A stretch of 6,466 bases of DNA, taken from NCBI GenBank assembly GCA_003230195.1, contig QIHH01000157.1:1-6466 (forward strand), given 5' to 3'. This stretch comes from Gammaproteobacteria bacterium. GTDB lineage: Bacteria; Pseudomonadota; Gammaproteobacteria; SZUA-140. This document shows positions 1 through 4,954 of this stretch, in pieces; within the stretch, counting starts at the first letter, position 1, and each line of letters opens with the position of its first letter. A program made the translations under genes and the position numbers. Below the pieces are notes generated by a model. It was not told the origin of the DNA, searched no databases, and saw only the letters and a list, made by a program, of their open reading frames with translations.

Positions 1-322
1 CCATCGTCTGAGCCATCATATGCCCACCTGTTTCAATCGCACTAAACACCAGCTTCAATGCAAAGCCCATCGCCAATCCAATCATCACCTGAGCAATCGT
101 TATCAACATCCCATCAACACCTAACGGATCCAGTCCGGCTTCGTGTGGCGGTAACACAGGCACAATCACCATCGTCAATGAAACGGCTATTAACATACGA
201 ATTTTTTTCGGTACAATACGGGCACCAAAAATAGGTGCAACCGCAATAAATGCAGCAATACGTGCAAATGGCCAGAAATAACTGGTAATGAGAAAAACCA
301 ATTGCTCGTCAGTGAAATTCAC
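1..322 (-). CDS. fliR: Flagellar export-gate protein FliR, N-terminal part (cut by window edge)
   Basis: FliR is an inner-membrane subunit of the flagellar type III export gate and assembles with FliP and FliQ at the centre of the MS ring. Only the first 107 codons are present; the gene continues past base 1. The start is GTG at 320-322. The codon directly before it is an in-frame TAA, so no earlier start is possible, and an AGGAA ribosome-binding site lies 8 bases upstream. The translation begins (M)NFTDEQLVFLITSYFWPF and continues with very hydrophobic segments and the family-like stretch APIFGARIVPKKIR (about residues 28-41). A second long hydrophobic region runs from about residue 75 to 95, and the visible part ends in ETGGHMMAQTM. 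It follows fliQ by 25 bases and completes the fliPQR order. Family identity is clear from sequence and context; the C-terminal two thirds cannot be judged. Confidence 0.95.
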   Translation of the reverse strand, partial: MNFTDEQLVFLITSYFWPFARIAAFIAVAPIFGARIVPKKIRMLIAVSLTMVIVPVLPPHEAGLDPLGVDGMLITIAQVMIGLAMGFALKLVFSAIETGGHMMAQTM

Positions 323-330
323 TTATATAG

Positions 331-335
331 TTCCT
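331..335 (-). promoter_or_regulatory. Ribosome binding site of fliR
   Basis: AGGAA on the minus strand, 8 bases before the GTG start of fliR. It supports the GTG as the true start, together with the in-frame stop codon directly upstream. Confidence 0.7.
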
Positions 336-347
336 AGAATAACCAGA

Positions 348-617
348 TCAGCCAATTGCCATCGGAATATTTTCGAATAACTGCTTGGTATATGTAGTCA
401 TCACCTGCAAAATCCACGGGCCACCTACCAACATCACAATAAAGGTGATAAAAAGCTTAGGAATAAAACTAAGTGTTGCCTCATTAATCTGCGTTGCCGC
501 CTGAAACATACTCACCATCAAGCCAACAATCAGTGCAGGAATCAATAACAATGCAATGATGACAATCGTTACTTCCAAGGCAGTTCGCCCCAATGTTAAT
601 ACATCTTCAGGCCCCAT
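348..617 (-). CDS. fliQ: Flagellar export-gate protein FliQ
   Basis: FliQ is a small two-helix inner-membrane protein of the flagellar type III export gate. The start chosen is the ATG at 615-617, giving MGPEDVLTLGRTALEV and 89 residues, the usual FliQ length. An in-frame TTG or ATG 7-8 codons further upstream would add MMLRGKNI, but the AGAGGT ribosome-binding site lies inside that extension, so the shorter form is preferred. Two hydrophobic segments are visible, about residues 14-38 and 54-74, separated by the conserved-looking polar stretch QAATQINEATLSFIPK. It lies 24 bases after fliP and 25 before fliR. Nothing is truncated or odd. Confidence 0.96.
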   Translation of the reverse strand: MGPEDVLTLGRTALEVTIVIIALLLIPALIVGLMVSMFQAATQINEATLSFIPKLFITFIVMLVGGPWILQVMTTYTKQLFENIPMAIG

Positions 618-626
618 AATATTTTT

Positions 627-632
627 ACCTCT
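627..632 (-). promoter_or_regulatory. Ribosome binding site of fliQ, deciding its start
   Basis: AGAGGT on the minus strand, 9 bases before the ATG at 615-617. It falls inside the longer open frame that begins at 641, which argues for the 89-residue FliQ over the 97-residue form. Confidence 0.65.
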
Positions 633-641
633 CAACATCAA

Positions 642-1382
642 TCACATATAAAAGCTTGATGCTAACGTTCCCATAATTAACGCCCAGCCATCAACCAGGA
701 CAAACAGCATCAACTTAAATGGCAGTGAAATAATCAGCGGTGACAACATCATCATTCCCATCGCCATCAATACACTCGCCACTACCAGATCAATAATTAG
801 AAAAGGGATAAAAATCATAAAGCCTATCTGAAAAGCGGTTTTAAGCTCACTTGTCACAAAAGCAGGTAATAGCATCGACAAAGGTACATCAGCATATGAT
901 TCAATGTGTTCATTACCAGAAAGGCTTGCAAACAAGTTAAGATCACTATCACGTGTTTGCGCCAACATAAACTTTCTAAATGGTTCAATAGACTTTTCTG
1001 CCGCCTCTTTCGCTTCGATGTTCTCTTCCAGATAAGGCTTAACACCCGCCTCATAACTAGCTTCAAAAACAGGCATCATAATAAAAATAGTCAGAAATAG
1101 AGCAAGGCCCACCAATGTTTGTGTCGTTGGCGTCTGGGCAGTACCAAGCGCCTGCCTTAAGATGGCAAAGACAATAATAATGCGGGTGAATGAGGTCATC
1201 ATCAATAATCCTGCTGGCAGCAGAGTCAACACTGTCATCAAGGCTAATATTTGAATACTTAAGGTATAGGTCTCTCCACCATTCGCGGCAGGTGAAACCA
1301 TCAGTGCAGGAAGCCCAGTATCCGCTGACACAGTGGCAATTGATATCAAAACTAGAAATATCGAAACTATAAACCGACTCAT
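642..1382 (-). CDS. fliP: Flagellar export-gate protein FliP
   Basis: FliP forms the core ring of the flagellar type III export gate with FliQ and FliR in the inner membrane. The protein has 246 residues, the normal size. Residues 1-20 look like a cleavable signal peptide ending VSA, as is known for FliP. The conserved stretch TSFTRIIIVFAILRQALGT (about 63-81) and the following TPTTQ are visible, as is the family signature FIPFLIIDLVVASVLMAMGM (about residues 191-210). A polar periplasmic region (about 110-170) separates the hydrophobic halves. The ATG overlaps the fliO stop codon as ATGA (1379-1382), which implies translational coupling; the upstream GAG is only a weak ribosome-binding site. 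No key segment is missing. Confidence 0.97.
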   Translation of the reverse strand: MSRFIVSIFLVLISIATVSADTGLPALMVSPAANGGETYTLSIQILALMTVLTLLPAGLLMMTSFTRIIIVFAILRQALGTAQTPTTQTLVGLALFLTIFIMMPVFEASYEAGVKPYLEENIEAKEAAEKSIEPFRKFMLAQTRDSDLNLFASLSGNEHIESYADVPLSMLLPAFVTSELKTAFQIGFMIFIPFLIIDLVVASVLMAMGMMMLSPLIISLPFKLMLFVLVDGWALIMGTLASSFYM

Positions 1383-1837
1383 GATTCAGCTCGATTTTTC
1401 ATCTGTTTTTTAAGATGGCTGACAAAACCATTATGGCTATTTCCATTTTTTTGAGCCTTAATTTTTAACTCACTATCACTATTGATAGTGCTCTCCAATA
1501 CATGCAGTGTTTGAATGTTACCTGGTGCTATACCAACAAGTATCTGTATCTCACCAACCTGAACCACGACAATTTTTTCACGTTGACCCACACTAATTCC
1601 AGCAACGATCTTTAAATTATCATTTGAAACACCCCCTAAACCACCAAAGCGCTTCATCATCCAGCCAGCACCTAGAATCATCATAAGCACTACAAATAAA
1701 CCAGCCAATACCTGAAAAATATTTCCAGCTCCCATTACATCTGGCATTTTTTGAAGTTCAACAGCAGCCTCATTCGCCATAATTGAAAATGGAAAAAGAA
1801 GTGCTATTAGCAGAATATTCTTAATCAAGAGTGTCAT
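1379..1837 (-). CDS. fliO: Flagellar export assembly protein FliO
   Basis: FliO is a small bitopic membrane protein that helps FliP assemble into the export gate. The 152-residue product has an N-terminal hydrophobic segment resembling a signal peptide (residues 1-21, ending SIMA before NEAAVE). A transmembrane helix follows at about 39-62 (FQVLAGLFVVLMMILGAGW). Next is the short family motif MMKRFGG and a cytoplasmic domain rich in beta-forming residues (LKIVAGISVGQREKIVVVQVG, about 75-95). The C-terminal tail is basic and low in conservation (SHLKKQMKNRAES). It starts 9 bases after fliN without a clear ribosome-binding site and overlaps fliP by 4 bases. FliO is poorly conserved, so the call rests on the motif pattern and the fliN-fliO-fliP order. 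Confidence 0.93.
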   Translation of the reverse strand: MTLLIKNILLIALLFPFSIMANEAAVELQKMPDVMGAGNIFQVLAGLFVVLMMILGAGWMMKRFGGLGGVSNDNLKIVAGISVGQREKIVVVQVGEIQILVGIAPGNIQTLHVLESTINSDSELKIKAQKNGNSHNGFVSHLKKQMKNRAES

Positions 1838-1846
1838 CTTAAAAAA

Positions 1847-2251
1847 CTACTTGAGCTTTTTAACGCGTTCTTCGGCGCTGATCACATCTGTTAAGCGCAC
1901 ACCAAATTTTTCATTGACTACAACGACTTCACCATGTGCAATCAACGTACCATTGACAATTACATCCATTGGCTCTCCAGCAAGCCTGTCCAATTCAACC
2001 ACCGAGCCCTGATTTAGCTTGAGAAGATTTCTAATGTTAATTTTGCTACGCCCAATTTCAACTGACACTGTGACTGGAATATCAAGAATCATCTCAATAT
2101 TCTCTTCCATTGAGTTTAATGCGGCGGCGTCTGGTTGCAGGTTCTGAAAATCAGCCGGTGCTGCAGATGCTTCCTCTGCATCAGCCTGTTCATTCATCGC
2201 GGCTGCCCAGTCATCACCTGTATCGTCATTGTTATCAGTCGTATCATTCAT
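1847..2251 (-). CDS. fliN: Flagellar motor switch protein FliN
   Basis: FliN forms the lower part of the cytoplasmic C-ring, where it binds FliM and the export ATPase regulator FliH. The product has 134 residues. The first ~45 are acidic and Ala-rich (DNNDDTGDDWAAAMNEQ), a variable tail typical of gammaproteobacterial FliN. The conserved SpoA-type domain runs from about residue 50 to 130, with ILDIPVTVSVEIGRSKI, LLKLNQGSVVELDRLAGEP, VNGTLIAHGEVVVVNEKFGVRLTD. The start follows the fliM stop by 5 bases; the GGGG inside the last fliM codons and stop is its likely ribosome-binding site, so translation is probably coupled. Confidence 0.97.
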   Translation of the reverse strand: MNDTTDNNDDTGDDWAAAMNEQADAEEASAAPADFQNLQPDAAALNSMEENIEMILDIPVTVSVEIGRSKINIRNLLKLNQGSVVELDRLAGEPMDVIVNGTLIAHGEVVVVNEKFGVRLTDVISAEERVKKLK

Positions 2252-2256
2252 ACTTA

Positions 2257-3261
2257 TTACCCCATCACTGTGTTCAGCTGTTTCGAACTCTCAGCCATTA
2301 CACGCTCTGTAATTTTGATTGCATTTTTTCCATCTGAAATACCAAAATTCCCTCGAAATACCGGTATATCTTCAACGCGAATCGTCACTTTTTCTGGCAG
2401 ATCAATCGGGATAATGTCACCCGTCTTAAGCGCGTTAAGATCATTAAGCGTGATTTCAGTCTCGGTTAAAACACTACTCACTTCCACAATCGCCTCTTTA
2501 ATTTCTTCAACTAGAGCAATCGACCAACGATCATCATTATCATCACGATCACTCTGCACACCCGCATCTAATAACTCTCGAATAGGCTCTACCATTGAAT
2601 ATGGTAACGTCACATGAAGATCCCCTCCACCTCCATCAAGTTCAATATGGAATGTAGTCACCACCACTACTTCACTAGGACTAACAATATTGGCAAAGTG
2701 AGGGTTTACCTCCATTCCCTGAAAAGAAAATTCAACTGGCAGTACTGGATTCCACGCCTCCTTCATATCTTTAAAGCTTAGATCAAGCATTAGTTGAATA
2801 ATGCGCTGCTCAGTTGGTGTAAATTCACGTCCCTCAATCTTGGCGTGAAACTTTCCTTCACCACCAAAAAAATTATCTACCACTGTAAAAACCAGATTGG
2901 GATCAAACACGAATAACCCAGTGCCTCGTAATGGCTCCACTTTCACAAGATTCAGACTGGCTGGCACAAAAAGACTATGCACGTATTCTGCAAACTTCAA
3001 CATCTGAACACTGCCGACAGAAATTTCCGCTGTTCTACGCAGCATATTGAAAAGACTAATACGGAAGTGACGCGCAAAACGCTCGTTAATCATCTCCAAT
3101 GTGGGCATCCGCCCACGAACAATTCTGTCCTGACTGTTAAAATCGTACTCATGTGCCGAGCCATCATCCAGCACATCATCTTCAGACTCGATATCACCGC
3201 CAGTAACACCATGCAGCAGTGCATCAATCTCATCTTGTGTTAATAGATCATTTACAGACAT
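2257..3261 (-). CDS. fliM: Flagellar motor switch protein FliM
   Basis: FliM is the C-ring protein that binds phospho-CheY and, with FliG and FliN, sets rotation direction. The 334-residue product begins with the CheY-binding peptide LLTQDEIDALLHGV (residues 6-19), followed by an acidic linker. The middle domain (about 45-230) includes ERFARHFRISLFNMLRRTAEI, the GTGLFVFDPNLVFTVVDNFFGGEG region with its GGEG turn, and FTPTEQRIIQLMLD. A FliN-like SpoA domain closes the protein (about 250-330: VEVSSVLTETEITLNDLNALKTGD). An AGGGA ribosome-binding site lies 6-7 bases before the ATG. It follows fliL by 15 bases. The CheY-binding peptide implies a chemotaxis-controlled motor, although no che gene is in the window. 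Confidence 0.98.
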   Translation of the reverse strand: MSVNDLLTQDEIDALLHGVTGGDIESEDDVLDDGSAHEYDFNSQDRIVRGRMPTLEMINERFARHFRISLFNMLRRTAEISVGSVQMLKFAEYVHSLFVPASLNLVKVEPLRGTGLFVFDPNLVFTVVDNFFGGEGKFHAKIEGREFTPTEQRIIQLMLDLSFKDMKEAWNPVLPVEFSFQGMEVNPHFANIVSPSEVVVVTTFHIELDGGGGDLHVTLPYSMVEPIRELLDAGVQSDRDDNDDRWSIALVEEIKEAIVEVSSVLTETEITLNDLNALKTGDIIPIDLPEKVTIRVEDIPVFRGNFGISDGKNAIKITERVMAESSKQLNTVMG

Positions 3262-3276
3262 TTGGATTCCCTACCT

Positions 3277-3837
3277 TTATTGCATCACAAACCCGGTAAA
3301 ATAAAGGGCCTCTACGTCGTCATTGCCTGTTTCATCTTTTAAAATATTTCTCAGCTCCTCAAGCGCAAGATCTCGTAGCTTCTGCTTTCCGACCGCATTG
3401 GTGATCATTTCAAAGTTAAGATCACTGAATAGCACCAGAAAGTTATTCTTAATTTTTGGTAAATGCGCTCCAATGCTATCAATCACCTCCTGGTCACGAG
3501 ACATCACCTCGACATTGATCTGTAAATAGCGAATTTGGTTTTTGTCGATGAAATTAACTACAAATGGATTTTCAAAAACAAAATAGATTGCGGGTTCCTG
3601 ATCTAGATTCTTTCTCTCTTTTTCTGGTTTTGAGCTGCTCTTATCTGGCACCTCATTATCACTACTGATCTTTTCTGATACTGGAAAAACGCCCGCAAAG
3701 TAAAGTGTAGCGACCACACTACCGCCAACAACCAATAGAGACGACAGAACAATAATGATGATCTTTAACAAGTTCCCTTTCGGTTTTTCAACAGGAGCAG
3801 CCTGCGCTACTGCTTCAGTTTCTTCATCTAATGGCAT
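3277..3837 (-). CDS. fliL: Flagellar basal-body/stator-associated protein FliL
   Basis: FliL is a single-pass inner-membrane protein that surrounds or supports the stator units at the basal body. The start chosen is the ATG at 3835-3837, giving MPLDEETEA and 186 residues. The open frame could begin at a TTG at 3853-3855, but the AAGGGAA ribosome-binding site lies within that extension. A short cytoplasmic N-terminus precedes one transmembrane helix (about residues 23-47, LLKIIIIVLSSLLVVGGSVV). After a charged linker comes the periplasmic FliL domain (about 85-186) with YFVFENPFVVNFIDKNQIRY, LQINVEVMSRDQEVIDSIG, LPKIKNNFLVLFSDLN and the C-terminal EALYFTGFVMQ. It is the first gene of the flagellar operon here, preceded by a sigma-54-type promoter. 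Confidence 0.96.
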   Translation of the reverse strand: MPLDEETEAVAQAAPVEKPKGNLLKIIIIVLSSLLVVGGSVVATLYFAGVFPVSEKISSDNEVPDKSSSKPEKERKNLDQEPAIYFVFENPFVVNFIDKNQIRYLQINVEVMSRDQEVIDSIGAHLPKIKNNFLVLFSDLNFEMITNAVGKQKLRDLALEELRNILKDETGNDDVEALYFTGFVMQ

Positions 3838-3843
3838 AATAGA

Positions 3844-3850
3844 TTCCCTT
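3844..3850 (-). promoter_or_regulatory. Ribosome binding site of fliL, deciding its start
   Basis: AAGGGAA on the minus strand, 6 bases before the ATG at 3835-3837. It is inside the 6-codon upstream extension of the open frame, so the shorter fliL start is favoured. Confidence 0.7.
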
Positions 3851-3887
3851 TCCAAATCGATTTATAAACACATGTCCCTGCTGCTTA

Positions 3888-3903
3888 TGCAATCATTACG
3901 CCA
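3888..3903 (-). promoter_or_regulatory. Candidate sigma-54 (-24/-12) promoter of the fliL operon
   Basis: The minus strand reads TGGCGTAATGATTGCA. This has the GG-N10-GC spacing that sigma-54 requires, an intact TGGC block and a perfect TTGCA block; the ACG after TGGC is not matched. The predicted transcription start is near 3877, giving a leader of about 40 bases before the fliL ATG, with the ribosome-binding site well placed in it. Middle-class flagellar operons of polar flagellates such as Vibrio and Pseudomonas use RpoN with an FlrC/FleR-type activator, so both sequence and context fit. Activator sites cannot be identified by eye. Confidence 0.65.
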
Positions 3904-3918
3904 CCAAATAAAATAAGA

Positions 3919-3934
3919 TTTTATCGAGATAAAA
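3919..3934. repeat. Perfect 7-bp inverted repeat upstream of the fliL promoter
   Basis: TTTTATC, spacer GA, GATAAAA. It spans about -42 to -57 relative to the predicted fliL transcription start, just upstream of the -24 element. It could be a regulator or bending-protein site, or an AT-rich chance palindrome; no known operator is recognised. Confidence 0.4.
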
Positions 3935-3973
3935 CAGATAGATAAAAACATACAAAAACATATCGACAAGTAA

Positions 3974-4002
3974 TTGACATAAAATATTAGCGTAATCAAA
4001 AT
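3974..4002 (+). promoter_or_regulatory. Possible sigma-70 promoter on the plus strand
   Basis: A perfect -35 hexamer TTGACA (3974-3979) is followed after 17 bases by CAAAAT (3997-4002), a 4-of-6 match to the -10 consensus. It points into the structured, gene-free region and away from fliL. The -10 is weak and the region is AT-rich, so a chance match is quite possible. It gains some interest from a terminator-like hairpin on the same strand about 350 bases downstream. Confidence 0.25.
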
Positions 4003-4016
4003 CACTGCGGCAGATG

Positions 4017-4073
4017 CCTGACGCTAGCGGTTTAGCATGACCACATGCCCCCTGCTAGCACCATAGCGTCAGG
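4017..4073. repeat. Hairpin with 10-bp perfect arms and a nested small hairpin
   Basis: CCTGACGCTA (4017-4026) and TAGCGTCAGG (4064-4073) are exact inverted copies; two outward G-T pairs could extend the stem. The 37-base loop contains a second perfect inverted repeat, GCATG-ACCA-CATGC (4034-4047), and two GCTAGC-type palindromic hexamers near its ends. There is no T-run after it on either strand, so it is not a standard terminator. It may be an extragenic palindromic unit or part of a structured RNA. Confidence 0.7.
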
Positions 4074-4102
4074 TGATACGTGAATATACGTCGAAGGTGT
4101 TG

Positions 4103-4267
4103 ATATACTCAAAGCGTTTGAGATTTAGGTGTTAATAGTACGCCAATATTTTCTCTCAGCGAGGCGTGACAACGCAACATAACCATTCTATGTCAGGCGG
4201 AACAACGAAGCTGAGGGCGAATAGGGGCGTGATGGAAACACCTAAATCTTAAACGCTTTGGGTACAT
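4103..4267. mobile_element. 165-bp long inverted-repeat element, MITE-like
   Basis: Arms at 4111-4133 and 4237-4259 (23 bases each) are inverted copies with one difference, which would be a G-U pair in RNA. The pairing continues outward with few breaks to 4103 and 4267. Inward, after a symmetrical 6-base internal loop, ACGCC (4140-4144) pairs with GGCGT (4226-4230), and the segment 4147-4160 pairs with 4210-4223 with one mismatch and a few G-T pairs. The tip holds GCGT-GACA-ACGC (4164-4175) and ACATA/TATGT (4177-4181, 4189-4193). No transposase or reading frame is inside. Small size, long terminal inverted repeats and intergenic position fit a non-autonomous element (MITE), but no clear target duplication is visible beyond possible TA or ATA ends. 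A structured RNA or bidirectional attenuator is the alternative. Confidence 0.55.
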
Positions 4268-4293
4268 ACAGGCCTTTCAGCCTAGGGTTGTTG

Positions 4294-4305
4294 CTAACGG
4301 GTTAG
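4294..4305. repeat. Small inverted repeat
   Basis: CTAAC, spacer GG, GTTAG: a perfect 5-bp inverted repeat. As a hairpin its loop would be too tight to keep all pairs. The function is unknown, and it may be a chance occurrence. Confidence 0.3.
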
Positions 4306-4318
4306 ACAATCTGATTTG

Positions 4319-4337
4319 TGTGCCACTATTCAGCACA
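4319..4337. repeat. Small hairpin
   Basis: TGTGC and GCACA flank a 9-base loop. It lies just before the terminator-like hairpin when read on the plus strand. It could be one helix of a plus-strand RNA, but a 5-bp stem alone proves little. Confidence 0.3.
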
Positions 4338-4346
4338 GTAGAAAAC

Positions 4347-4373
4347 AAGCGTGTAGCTACACAGGCTTTTTTT
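4347..4373 (+). terminator. Terminator-like hairpin with T7 run, possibly bidirectional
   Basis: AAGC pairs with GCTT around the palindrome GTGTAGCTACAC (4351-4362), with an AG bulge at 4363-4364. On the plus strand the stem runs directly into seven Ts (4367-4373), the form of a Rho-independent terminator. On the minus strand the same hairpin is followed by GTTTTC, a weaker tail that could end the qmcA-nfeD transcript about 100 bases after nfeD. No protein gene reads toward it on the plus strand, so if it works in that direction the transcript it ends is unannotated. Confidence 0.45.
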
Positions 4374-4394
4374 GAATGAATTATTCATGTCAAC

Positions 4395-4413
4395 CACAGG
4401 GAGTCACCCTGTG
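4395..4413. repeat. Strong GC-rich hairpin downstream of nfeD
   Basis: CACAGGG, loop AGTCA, CCCTGTG: a perfect 7-bp stem 56 bases after the nfeD stop codon. Neither side has a T-run, so it is more likely an mRNA 3'-end stabiliser or an extragenic palindrome than an intrinsic terminator. Confidence 0.5.
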
Positions 4414-4414
4414 T

Positions 4415-4428
4415 TACGGGATACGGGA
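4415..4428. repeat. Two tandem copies of TACGGGA
   Basis: The heptamer TACGGGA occurs twice in direct succession (4415-4421, 4422-4428) between the two hairpins that follow nfeD. It is probably a minor slippage duplication. Confidence 0.4.
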
Positions 4429-4432
4429 TAAT

Positions 4433-4447
4433 GACGCTATCTGCGTC
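4433..4447. repeat. Hairpin directly downstream of nfeD
   Basis: GACGC, loop TATCT, GCGTC: a perfect 5-bp stem that begins 21 bases past the nfeD stop codon. No T-run follows on the minus strand. It shares the heptamer GACGCTA with the larger hairpin at 4017-4073. Confidence 0.4.
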
Positions 4448-4468
4448 TTACCTATATTCTATCGCTAG

Positions 4469-4951
4469 TTACTTACTAGGCACATCTACCCAGAATGTAC
4501 CCGCATCCACCGAAACAACCACAACACTGCTGCCCGCTGCAATCGACTGCTGTTCAGAAGCGTGGTCAATGACCACCTGCCACTCTATTCCAGAGTAGCG
4601 GGTAACCCCGGGCACAGTAATACTAATGTCTCGTTCCAGCCTGAATTTCAGACCAATAATATCACTGGTATTATCTTTCTCTGGCGGCTTACTATTGCGT
4701 TGAATTGCCCGTAGTGGCTTCCACAGCAATACCGAGATCAGTGCAGAACTTAGCGCAAAAGTAGCAATGCTCGACAACCAGCTAGCCGGTACAATCCCAA
4801 ACCAGATAGCGCCACCCGTGAGCAACGCGCCTAAGCCAACAAACAGAATAAATCCAGCTGCAAAACCCAGCGCTAACGCCTCTATAATCAATAACAGAAA
4901 GCCGATTACAAACCAGAAACTATAAATATTGTCATTAAAATAGTCAATCAT
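4469..4951 (-). CDS. NfeD-family membrane protein, partner of the SPFH protein
   Basis: The 160-residue product matches short NfeD proteins (E. coli YbbJ/QmcB type): three predicted transmembrane segments (about residues 11-33, 34-51 and 58-77) followed by a cytoplasmic OB-fold-like domain (about 95-158). In that domain the family pattern of a Gly-containing turn, an aromatic, and a V-V-V strand is visible as VTRYSGIEWQVVID, IAAGSSVVVVSVDAGTFWVDV. NfeD proteins work with SPFH/stomatin-like proteins in membrane quality control or microdomain organisation, though the exact biochemical role is not settled. It starts 3 bases after the SPFH gene, with only a weak purine-rich ribosome-binding site, so coupled translation is likely. 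The long NfeD form with an N-terminal ClpP-like protease domain is absent. Confidence 0.9.
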   Translation of the reverse strand: MIDYFNDNIYSFWFVIGFLLLIIEALALGFAAGFILFVGLGALLTGGAIWFGIVPASWLSSIATFALSSALISVLLWKPLRAIQRNSKPPEKDNTSDIIGLKFRLERDISITVPGVTRYSGIEWQVVIDHASEQQSIAAGSSVVVVSVDAGTFWVDVPSK

Positions 4952-4954
4952 GAC

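Larger units (their letters stand above)
3838..4468. other. Repeat-rich intergenic region without a credible gene
   Basis: This 631-base stretch between nfeD and fliL has no open frame with a recognisable product and no remnant of fliK that I can see. From right to left it holds several short hairpins after nfeD (4395-4413, 4433-4447), a terminator-like hairpin (4347-4373), two small hairpins (4294-4305, 4319-4337), and a 165-bp inverted-repeat element (4103-4267). Further left are a separate hairpin with 10-bp arms (4017-4073), a possible plus-strand promoter (3974-4002), and the fliL promoter (3888-3903). The heptamer GACGCTA recurs at 4020-4026, inverted at 4064-4070, and again at 4433-4439. 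Confidence 0.8.

Noticed and set aside
2135..2617. A 160-codon open frame on the plus strand antisense to fliM/fliN
   Set aside because: It lies entirely opposite two unmistakable genes, has Ser/Arg/Ile/Cys-rich composition with no domain, and lacks a convincing ribosome-binding site.
3920..3932. A possible sigma-28 -10 element (CTCGATAA on the minus strand) before fliL
   Set aside because: It resembles GCCGATAA, but no TAAA-type -35 stands at the required distance, and the -24/-12 match downstream is better.
4010..4376. Identity of the intergenic structure as a known housekeeping RNA (tmRNA, RNase P RNA, 6S, SRP RNA)
   Set aside because: None of the conserved core sequences I know for these RNAs is present, there is no tRNA-like end, and the near-continuous stem does not show the 6S central bubble.
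4103..4447. A CRISPR array or integron attC sites
   Set aside because: There are no regularly spaced direct repeats with unique spacers, and the inverted repeats differ in sequence and size and lack the attC core-site arrangement.
3838..4468. A degraded fliK or other pseudogene before fliL
   Set aside because: No frame on either strand gives a recognisable fragment, and the region is dominated by inverted repeats.
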